Source of the DNA: Allium sativum
Lineage: Eukaryota > Streptophyta > Magnoliopsida > Asparagales > Amaryllidaceae
Direction of reading: 5' to 3'
Assembly: GCA_030737875.1 (NCBI GenBank)
Contig: CM060915.1
Span: 907,688,677 to 907,752,676, forward strand
DNA: 64,000 nt
Part shown: in pieces, positions 55,429 to 64,000 of the stretch
Position numbering within the stretch: the first letter of the stretch is position 1
Layout of the letters: the number at the start of each line of letters is the position of its first letter
Position numbers and translations under genes: made by a program
Notes under the pieces: model-generated
Told to the model about the DNA's origin: nothing
What the model saw: the letters and a program-made list of their open reading frames with translations, nothing else
Databases searched by the model: none

Positions 55429-58205
55429 TGTAACACCCCAGAATTTCCAACCAGTCAAATTGCCGAAAACGCCGTGCGTCCAAAAACAACAAACAATGTT
55501 AGTTGCCATTTATTGGATAATCATACAATATCAATAATTGCTCTACGTAATTTTTTTTTAATAAATGCCACTTATCTAATTAACTGTTTGTGCTTAAATT
55601 AAACACAATTACCGTAAATCTACCATTGTGACACTCTAATAAGATGGACATCGATATTCATTCCTGCACACTTGATAAACACATTAGCATGACTTAAATA
55701 ATAAACATGAAAAATGCACCAATCCAATTCAATCCACTCTTACATAATTTATAATAATTTTACAATATTTTTCCATATTTTTTAAAACATTAAAAATAAC
55801 TATTTATGGTTACGGTCGATAATTGCACTTATAGCGTTCTTTTCCGAAACAGTTTGAAACATAACTTGAAAATTATACCCCGAAATTAAAATCTGCTTTC
55901 ACTCATTTGAAAGCTTTTTTCAATATAAATGAAACGTTCTTTGTTTGGTGAAAATCCGATTTAAATTCCAAAAGTTATAAACGTTTAAAGTTTATCACTC
56001 AAATACGCGAATTGCCATTTTATGATAGCTCTATTTTGTAATATCAACAAAAAATATATTTTTTATTAATAAAGCAGCTGCGTCACTACCCCTTGTGACT
56101 GCCTACGTACCTTTATCTAATTGGGTATTAGATATAGGATCAAGCCAACGTAGTTCTTCTTTACACAAAACATTTAAAATCATCATAATTTTTTACTTTC
56201 AAAATACTCTTTGTATCGTGTAGAGATTTTCAAAAGTAATCTTAAATTACTTTTCAAATAATTTTGAATTAACCATCCCGTTCGTCGGATCAGTTAGGGA
56301 TAGCCAGGGAGAGCAGGAAACTATATTTTCCAAACCCAAGCTTAGACACTATCCTCTCTGTCATCCTAGAACGTTCCAGCCTTTTATTTGAAAAACATCT
56401 ATATATCTCCTATAGATCTTCCTTTCAAAAGATAAACATCTTTTATTTTAAATACTAATCATCTTCTTTTTACAAAAGCTCCTTTATAAACAAGTTTCAA
56501 CCCACCTTTGTATTTCTCTAAAAAGTTCTTTAAGCGTTACTTATTTATTAATATTATATGTCAAATCAAATGTCACATCAATTGTCACGTCAAATATCAC
56601 ATCAAATGTCATATCAAGGTCACATAAAATGTCACATCAAAGGTCTCATCAATCATTTATTATTATATGTCACATCAAATGTCAAATCCAAATTTGAGAG
56701 GATTTGGAGCAATTTACCATGGTTTTATACTCAAAACATCTATTACAGCGTTTCGGCTACGCTATGTATAGTTCTGTGTAGTTTGGAATAGTTTTTTTTT
56801 TTTTTGAACTCAAAACAGATATTATATCGTTTCTATGTCGCTACGAAAAGTTCTGCTCATTTTAAAGTACTTCATAATCAACGCAGCGAAAGACAGCGTT
56901 TCCAGAAACGCTATGGCAAGTTCTGGTTAGTTTATAATGATTTTAGACAAAAGAAACTTAGTATAGCGTTTCTGCGATGCTATGAAAAGTTCTGTATAGC
57001 CTATTATGCTTCATAACTAATTCAGGGAAAAGATAGCATTTTAAAACGCTACAAAAAGCTCCGAAATTCTATTTTGAGTCTGTTTTGGGCAAAAAGTTTG
57101 ACTTCATTTCTCCATAATAAAAATAGCTTTTGACTCCAAATTTTCTACAGTAAGAAGCTCTCTTAGTCTAATTAATTATCATAAAAAGAGACCCTTAAAA
57201 TTATTTATTTAATCAATAAATAAAATTCAATAATTCAAGGCATTTTTAACATGTCTAATTCGGGCTGATTTTTACCTTACTTTGCATCCAGTTTTTGGGT
57301 ATGCAAACGGTCGAACTTGAAAAAAATGCATAGGCAAAAGTTGTATCCTTTTGAATTAGCTTTCCAAATTGATAGAGAAGTCGAAATTTTATCAAGAATT
57401 GTAAAAGTTATGCCCAAAATAACGAACAACATTTTCAAAGGTCGAGAGTAATCATTCATTCTTAACTTTCACAACTTTTCTTTAAAACATGAAATGAATA
57501 TATAAACTGAAATAATTTTTCTCACCTTATACTTGTATCTTCATCTTGTATTTATCCTCTAAGCTTCTCCCAAACTTCTACTCCTTCTCTTGCATTTGTT
57601 TTCCACTTGTGAATGTATGAAATGAAGTGAATATTTCATCCCTTTATGTAGTAGTTTTCAAGGCTAATTTGGTAATTTAGCTTTGGATACTTGACCACTA
57701 CATATTCATGCATTCTTTAGGATGTAGACACATGCACTCTTATGTGTCTTAAGAGGATTCTACATATGGACACCTAATGTGTATATGTGTCTTTACCTCT
57801 TTAATTCTCATGACATGTGCACCTTTCATTTTATGACACATGTCCCTATCATTTTAAGCCATTTCTCATTTTCTAGAACATGTACACATATACCATTTGT
57901 ATGTTACTTCTATGATATGTACATACACATATATGTGTTCTTCTAACGTTACTACATGCACGATATTCCAACAACTTTTAATAAGCAAAACCTCGTTTAT
58001 CGACAAAATTGTTTTCAGCCACATTATCGATTTTTCTTTGAACTACTTATATTTGTAAACAAAAATTCAACAACATATTTTCTTCTCTTTAATTATTAGT
58101 TATAAAGGGATTTAATCATGGTTATAAAAATATTAAATACAACATTTAAATATATTATAACCTTAATATTTAAATATTTACTGCCCGAAATTTCAGGTTG
58201 TTACA
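55429..58205 (-). repeat. Element H 5' LTR
   Basis: 2777 bp, starting TGTAACACCCCAG. It is very similar to 51018-53769. The main differences are a shorter 12-bp array, a longer A/T run near 56790, an extra 20 bp near 56935 and an extra 35 bp or so near 57090. Confidence 0.92.
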
Positions 58206-58210
58206 TATCA

Positions 58211-58835
58211 GCCCCACTCACTAGACTGACGAAAAAGAATCTGACCTTTTCTTGGAGCATTGACCATGAGGATGCTTTCAGCGGTTAAAGATGGCTCTAA
58301 CAACAGTCCCACTTTTGACTTTTCCTGATGGGAACAATGTGTTCACAATGTAAACTGATGCATGTGGCACAAGGCTTGGTACCGTCTTGATGCAAGAGGG
58401 AAGGGTAGTATGCTAATGTGGTAGAAGTTGAGAGTTCATGAGAAGAACTACCCGACCTATGATTTGGAGTTTGCTTCTATAGTATTCACGCTTAAAACTT
58501 GGTGACATTATCTTCTTGGAGAGAGGTTTGAGTTGTACACAGATCATAAATCTCTCAAGTATTTGTTCTCGCAGAGGGATCTCAATTTGAGACAGCAGAG
58601 ATGGATGGAGTTCCTAGGGTCCTATGATTTTGAGATTGCTTATACCCCTAGCAAGGGTAATGTGATGGCAAACGCGTTGAGTAGGCAGAGGATGAATTTG
58701 AGCCCTCTATTCGTAGAGAGGCAGAGCTTAGAGTACATATTGACCTTCGATTTTAGGCTATCTATGGATCTTACACCTGGTTTGTTGGCATCCTTAGAGG
58801 TGCGACCTACTCTTATGGATCAGATAGGATCTTAA
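58211..58835 (+). pseudogene. Element G RNase H, continuation after element H
   Basis: Continues RT directly with APLTRLTKKNLTFSW. RNase H sequence follows: a diverged TDACGTRLG region, then a clear 100-residue frame with [17 protein letters not shown] and [13 protein letters not shown], the domain's last conserved motifs. Several stops lie between 58360 and 58510. It would degrade the RNA strand during reverse transcription. Confidence 0.85.
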
Positions 58836-59878
58836 CAGCGAGAGGGCCCACGGATAGAGGACATCTTGGATAGGCTCAGTAGAGGGGGAACTTCTAGTCA
58901 CCTTAGTGCAGTCACCTTAGTAGATATTCCACAGATGATAGAGGATGGTTACGACGTGATGGAATGCTTTGTGTTCCTCAAGTTGAGAGTCTGTTGAAGG
59001 TAGTCCTTGAGGAAGCCCATCATTCTAGGATGACAATCCATCCGGGCGGTGTACGATATATAGGGATATGAAGAGGATTTTCTTTTGGGCTGGGATGAAG
59101 AAAGATGTAGTCGAGTTTGTCTCTCGATGTTTAGTTTGCCTGTAAGTTAAAGCTGAACAAAGGAAGCCCGGCGGTTTGCTTCATCCTTTGGAGGTACAAT
59201 GGAAGTAGGAGAGCATCTCTATGGATTTCATCGATGGTTTGCCTAAATCGAGGAAAAGCAACACTGTTTTATTTGGGTTATAATAGATAGGCTTACTAAG
59301 AGCGCTCATTTCATTCCTATTAAGAGTAAAAGAACTATAACATGGCTGGCATCAGCTTATCTTCATGAGATAGACCATCTACATGGGTTACCTACTAGCA
59401 TAGTGAGTGATCATGACCCATCATAACTAGGGAGTTCTGGAAGAGCCTACAAGAGGCATTAGGTACATAGTTATGTTTGAGAACCGCATATCACCCTCAG
59501 ACCGATGGGCAGACTGAGAGGGTGAATAGAGTTCTTGAGGATCTTTTGAGGCTGTGTATCCTAGACTTCAGAGGGACTTGGGAAGAGCAACCTCCGTTGA
59601 TTGAATTCTCCTACAACGACAGTTATCAGGCTAGAATAGGCATGGCACCCTTCAAGGCATTGTACAGACGACCTTGTAGATCACCGACTTATTGGTGGGA
59701 TTCCACAGATAGGCTTCTACTTGGACCTGAGATGATTAGAGAAACAACAGAAATGATTGATCTTATCCATAAACGCATAAAGATAGATCAGGACAGTCAA
59801 AAATCTGACGCAGATAATAGAAGGACTTATATTGAGTTTGAAGTGGAGGACATGGTTTTCATCAAATATCACCTTTGA
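58836..59878 (+). pseudogene. Element G integrase
   Basis: The zinc-binding region is recognisable as EEAHHSRMTIHPGG (around 59010) but broken by shifts. The core shows RLTKSAHFIPIKS, LHGLPTSIVSDHDP and AYHPQTDGQTERVNRVLEDLLR, the last containing the catalytic glutamate. The second-aspartate motif reads SDHDP where relatives have SDRD(P/G). About eight stops or shifts are spread between 58980 and 59470. The frame from 59477 is open for 133 codons. Confidence 0.85.
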
Positions 59879-60250
59879 GGAATGTGGCTCGCTTTGGATC
59901 TGTAGGCAAATTGGGTCCATGGTTTGTAGGACCATTTCCCATAGTGGAAAGGATAAGTCAAATGGCCTATAGGGCGAAGCTACCAGGGAGATTAGCGGGT
60001 GTTTATGAAGTTTTTCACGTTTCTCATTTGTTGAAGTGTCTGCATGGTACAACAGAGGTAGTTGAGCCGAGCATGCTTGAGGAAATAGAGATAGAACGTG
60101 AGGCAACTGTTAGACGAGTTTCTACCCGTATACCGGGATCAGAGGTTAAGAAGCTTCGCAACCGAGAAGTCAGATTGATGAAAGTTCAATGGGGAGAAGA
60201 CTGCGAGGATGCTACTTGGGAGACTGAAGAAAAGATTCGCGCTTCGTACC
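59875..60250 (+). pseudogene. Element G integrase C-terminus and chromodomain
   Basis: The frame reads KLGPWFVGPFPIVERI and VFHVSHLLKCL, the chromovirus integrase tail. It then gives a chromodomain, VKKLRNREVRLMKVQWGED followed by ATWETEEKIRASYPFIF. In chromoviruses this domain is thought to steer integration to marked chromatin. The frame overlaps the preceding one by four bases and runs on into non-coding sequence to 60552. The aromatic positions VQW and TWE are present, so the fold may be preserved. Confidence 0.85.
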
Positions 60251-60624
60251 CTTTTATTTTCAAGGGTATACTCTTAACTTCTTTTTTCCCAGCTTTTATT
60301 CGTACTTGCTTATATCATTTAGTTATATCCTATCGATCAAATCTTCGACCTTTAGGTAAAGAACCAATGGATGTAAACATGTTTTTGAGACATGTTATGG
60401 TTGATGGATGCAAGTGTTTGCTGGTGGTTTCTCGTGGATGCATACACACACACACACACGGCACTAGATCGGCTCAATGCACTCTCATACTGCATATGGA
60501 TGTGTGCGCATTTTATTTTTTTACGGATGGAAATGGGTGTATCATCATATAGATGTTGCATTTGGATGGATTGTTGTGCACACATATAGTGTGTACATGA
60601 TATATTAGTGCTATTTGCCTATTC
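60251..60624 (+). other. Element G 3' non-coding remnant
   Basis: Matches 44250-44600 of element F (ATGGATGTAAACATG, GATCGGCTCA, CATATGGATGTTGCATTTG-like motifs) with a (CA)n run at 60447. The polypurine tract and LTR start expected next are missing, and the sequence jumps into the middle of an LTR. Confidence 0.65.
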
Positions 60625-62338
60625 TGTTCTTCTCTCCCATTCTCTTTTTATTTTTATAGACTAGGCTACCTTTGAGGCTTGACCAATATCGCTGAAACAT
60701 GTGTACGAATGAAATTGGGATAATATGGGAATGATTGGGAATGATAATTTGGGGGAATAACTTATACTTTGAATCATGACTGGAATTTAGGGGCATAACC
60801 TATAATGTATAGTATGATAAAAATTTGAGGCATATCTTATACTGTGAATTATGACTTGGGGTTTGGGGCATATAAATCTATAGGCTTAATTTAAGATTTA
60901 GCAAAATATGTTAATAGAACTGTAAAGAACCTGTGAAACCCATTTGATCTATTAGGGTTATATAAACCTATTTGACCTGTTAGAATTATGTTAACCTTTT
61001 TAATATGTGGGGGTCATAAACATATAAACATGTTGAATCTGTGGGGTTACGTAAATCTGTAGGGAAGGAGGTTATACGAACCCGTTAAAGTTAACCTATT
61101 TTATCTGTTAGGGTTATGCGGGCTTGTTAATCTATTAGGAATAACCTGTCAAAATCCTAGTTAGTTTGGGATACAAGCCTAAGGGGTGGCTTTGTGTCAT
61201 CTGTTGTGTGGGACCCATATAAGTCAATAACCCATTCTGGTATTAATGATGAGGGACCGCGCACTAGGTAGGGCCCTACGAACGCTTACTGAACTGATCA
61301 TAAGAGGTCCATTTGCGTGGAGGTGTTCTGATAGCGCGTTCCAACAGAGTCATGTGCGTGCATGGGTCCGACTTGCTTGGGAAAATAAGCCGCTGTAACA
61401 CTAGTAAATATGTCTATATTCTTATGTAGGTTGTCACTTTAGGAAGTAATACACTCTACTATGGGGCCGATACAGGGTATTTACGAGTTAGGGAGCCGAT
61501 CAATTGGGCGGTAGTAGTTAGAGTACATCTAGTCCTGCCTGTTTCTGTGGGGTAACTTTATTTCTATTTAGGGTAATACCCGTTATTTCTGTTTAGGTAC
61601 CGGTTATTTCTGTTTGGGGTAAAACCCGTTACTAGTGTACACCTAGAATACCATTATTTTTCTGTTGGGATCATTTTGTTTATGTTTCTGTTAGGGGATA
61701 CCTAATCCCGTCACATATCTGTTATACTAGTATTGGTGCAAAGAAAAATATTTGAGAATCATAACCTACTCTGTTCATTCTGCTTATTCTATTCAGTCTA
61801 TTTATACTTGTTATATGATATCGTTGTCTCTCATCCATATTATATGCCTGTCATGATACTTTTACTTCTTTATATGCCAAAAGTCACTGGACTTACCAGA
61901 CTTTATATCTGACCCATTTTGTTTCCTTTTCTCTCTCTTCCTCCCCCCAGGTTCTCAGGGTGGGAACGCTCAGGCTTGATTAGGACTCTCTCTTCTGTTT
62001 CTGCTTGGATTTGGATCTACTTCAATGTATCGCTTTGACTACTTGTCTACTTTATTATGGCTATTACTAGGGATTATGATTTTACAATTCTGTACTCTGA
62101 TGGTTTTTAACGCAAGACAGATGTTTTGTTTTTATGTACTTAATTTTAGTATTTCAGTCTGATGTTGTAATTGGATTTTGAGACCATGATTTTTTTTGTT
62201 GGAAAAATAAATTTTTAAATTTCCGCTGCTATTTTATATATATCTTTCTTGTGAGATTCTGTTATGTTTACTTATAACGCTTCACAGAACTTAATGTATT
62301 CTGATAAAGAGTGACATTAACGGATGTGGGGTGTCACA
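60625..62338 (+). repeat. Element I LTR, 5'-truncated
   Basis: The 3' 1.7 kb of a chromovirus LTR in plus orientation, ending ATGTGGGGTGTCACA. It is the same family as inverted LTR E: 60640-60880 matches the reverse of 49370-49620, and 61200-62338 matches the reverse of 36969-38100. The LTR's first part is missing, and element G's non-coding tail is joined to it. Confidence 0.82.
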
Positions 62339-62340
62339 TT

Positions 62341-62358
62341 TGGTATCAGAGCTGAAGG
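62341..62358 (+). promoter_or_regulatory. Element I primer-binding site (iMet)
   Basis: TGGTATCAGAGCTGAAGG lies two bases after the LTR end, so the LTR is acting as a 5' LTR for the gag that follows. Confidence 0.93.
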
Positions 62359-62513
62359 TTACAAGATCGGATAAAAGTTTTTGAAAATTGTTTTCAAAAG
62401 GTTTAAAAAAAATTATTTTCAAAAGAAAGTTTTTTTTGGAAAACATATTCCCCAAAGCCATATAAAATATCTTTCGATTCTCTGTTTGAATCCCTTTTTC
62501 TTTTCTTTTCAGC

Positions 62514-63388
62514 ATGTCTGGGGAACCGAATCTTTCCGAGGGCGTTCTGATACCCGCTTGGTTCCGTAGGTATCTTGAGGCTACAGTGCCTGTCGGAGGC
62601 CAAGCAGATTCCCCTCCCCCAGCTGCAGCCGTTGTTCCTCCTCTTCCGTATGCGGATAATTTCTTTAAGATATGCAAGGACTTTTGTGCTATGGGAGGAA
62701 AGTCATTCCGAGGAACTGAGAATTTTGTGGAAGCACAGAATTGGCTTAAAGAGATGGAGAACTTATTTGGGCTTTTCGAGGTTGATGACCACAAAAAGAT
62801 ATAGTTGGTTGCATGGCAGTTAAGGACGAGACTTTGTTCCGGTGGGAAGTGACGCAAGCAGGGCGTCCAGTTGAGACTTGGGATGATTTATGATAGAGGT
62901 TCGAGACGAAGTTTCTTTCTCATGCAGAAGAGAGTGTGCAAATGGAGAGGTTTTAGGCACTTAAGCAAGGTAGCATGTATGTCAATAAGTTCAACCAGTT
63001 GGCATGGTTTGGTTTGGAGGTAGTGAATACCCCGCACAAGAAAGCTTTAAGTTTTGCAAGAGGATTGAATCATCCCCTTCAAGCATTGGCATTATCTCAC
63101 ATTCCGATGGGAGATACTTTTGAGAGACCGGTTGATATGACATTGATGCACGAAGATGGAAAATATAAGAAAAAGGAGGCTAAGACTGATGAGACACAAA
63201 ACAAGAAAGTGTGGCCCAAGAAAGAAAAACAAAAGAAAGGCGAAAAGAACAACAAAGTTCAAGGCAAGAAGAAATGTCTTGGTTGTGAGAGCTTGGGTCA
63301 TTTGGTCAAAGACAGCAGAAAAAGGAAGAATGCTTTCTTCCACTGCGGTGAGGTCGGACACTATTCTAGGGAGTGCCTGAAGAAGTAA
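62514..63388 (+). pseudogene. Element I gag
   Basis: Start at 62514 (MSGEPNLSEGV), 155 bp after the primer site. The N-terminal 96 residues include a Pro/Ala-rich stretch and NFVEAQNWLKEMENLFGLF, a chromovirus gag motif. After a TAG near 62802 and shifts, the second part (62975-63388) has YVNKFNQLAWFGLEVVNTP, a Lys-rich segment, and two zinc-knuckle-like motifs: CLGCESLGHLVKDS, which has lost its last Cys, and FHCGEVGHYSREC, which keeps Cys-Gly-His-Cys but has lost its first Cys to Phe. It would coat genomic RNA. As it stands it is broken. Confidence 0.85.
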
Positions 63389-63424
63389 GGACAGGGGCAA
63401 AGGGCAGGATCTTCTAGAGGGCAG

Positions 63425-63778
63425 GTGCATGCTCTCGAGGCCAGTGTACCGGACAAAGGTAGGAAAGTTTCTATTGAAGATTTGATTTCTCTTTCCTATA
63501 ATCCAGTTAGGACTCTTTTTTATTTTGGTGCTTCTCACTCTTTTATTTCTGATTCTATGGTTGAATCTCTGCACCTTAGTACTAGTATTGTTTCTAATCC
63601 CTTTATTATCTCAAACCCCATTGGGGACACGGCTCATCTGTCTATGATATGTCGGGGTTTGAGGATATCTGTGTTGGGCGTCGAGTTTGAGTGCGACGTA
63701 TATGTGCTTGGTTTTATGGGCTATGGTTTGATTCTAGGGATGGTGGCTAGCCATATATGGTTCCAATCTAGATTGTGA
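63425..63778 (+). pseudogene. Element I protease
   Basis: In frame with gag past a stop. The active-site region reads FYFGASHSFISDSMVESL, where relatives have D-S-G, so the catalytic aspartate is lost. The second half has GYGLILGM, then a shift. It corresponds to 43104-43600 in element F. It would have cleaved Gag-Pol. Confidence 0.75.
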
Positions 63779-64000
63779 GAGGAGGGTCGTTAGACTTTTG
63801 ACTTGCCGAGGAAGGACTCTCGAGATTTCCTATGACCCAAAGGGGTCTATTATGCTTAGTTTCCTAGAAACGCTTTGATGCTTTTGTCGATGATTTGCGA
63901 TCTGTACCTGTTGTGAGTATCTGGATGTTTTTTAGGAGGTTAGGGGCATGCCTTCGAGGCACAAGATTGATTTCTGGATATACTTGGTGGATAATGCGAA
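63779..64000 (+). pseudogene. Element I protease to RT linker, cut by window end
   Basis: Decayed coding sequence continuing protease (a segment LEISYDPKGS can be read near 63820) toward reverse transcriptase, matching 43440-43640 of element F. The rest lies outside the window. Confidence 0.55.

Larger units (their letters stand above)
51018..58205 (-). mobile_element. Element H: non-coding gypsy-type LTR element inserted in RT
   Basis: Minus-strand element of 7188 bp with TSD TATCA at 51013-51017 and 58206-58210. LTRs are 51018-53769 and 55429-58205. The 1659-bp interior has an iMet primer site and polypurine tract but no coding region. The CGGGGACGAAATTTC and AAGGGGGATAGAA sequence before the 3' LTR is typical of Ty3/gypsy chromoviruses. 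It belongs to the large-LTR, non-coding class and would depend on other elements' proteins. Confidence 0.93.

Overview
The window is plant nuclear DNA, most likely from a eudicot, and it is made almost wholly of nested LTR retrotransposons. The evidence is Ty3/gypsy polyproteins of the Tat and chromovirus (Tekay/Del-like) types, a Sirevirus-like Ty1/copia gag, tRNA-iMet primer-binding sites, kilobase-long LTRs, a TRIM element, and 5-bp target-site duplications (TSDs). I see no host gene, tRNA gene, rRNA gene or CRISPR array. The species cannot be named from the sequence.

Layout. (A) 25-13551, minus strand: a complete Tat-lineage element with 720-bp LTRs, TSD ATTAG, and gag-protease-RT-RNaseH-second RNaseH-integrase. 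On the opposite strand it carries a separate intron-containing gene (about 1183-5932) with its own TATA box and poly(A) signal. It sits in an older, probably LTR-derived, AT-rich sequence (1-24 and 13552 to about 16430). (B) 16889 to 36968, minus strand: a non-autonomous Tat/Ogre-like element whose roughly 3-kb LTRs hold 29-bp and 22-bp minisatellites. Its interior keeps two gag-like modules and only the tail of integrase. (C) 28549-35963, minus strand, inside B's right LTR (TSD GGTAT): a Sirevirus-like element with gag and an env-like ORF but no pol. (D) 34464-34912, inside C's 5' LTR (TSD GGATC): a 449-bp TRIM.

(E) 36969-38334 plus 49061 to about 50290: an inverted chromovirus LTR, split by (F) 38335-49055, plus strand, TSD ATGTG. 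F is a Tekay-like element with 4.2-kb LTRs and only 2.3 kb of deleted interior. (G) about 50292-51017 plus 58211-60620, plus strand: a chromovirus pol fragment (RT, RNaseH, integrase, chromodomain), split within RT by (H) 51018-58205, minus strand, TSD TATCA. H is a non-coding element with 2.75-kb LTRs. (I) about 60625-64000, plus strand: the 3' part of an LTR of the same family as E, then an iMet primer-binding site, gag and protease, running off the window.

Relative order of events: B came before C, C before D; B before E, E before F; G before H. Element A is fairly young (about 22 substitutions between its 720-bp LTRs, counted by eye). None of the gag-pol genes is intact. In A, almost all the stop codons look like C-to-T or G-to-A changes, as expected for methylated, silenced DNA. 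The most unusual content is A's antisense spliced gene, which can keep introns only because it is read against the retrotransposon's genomic RNA.
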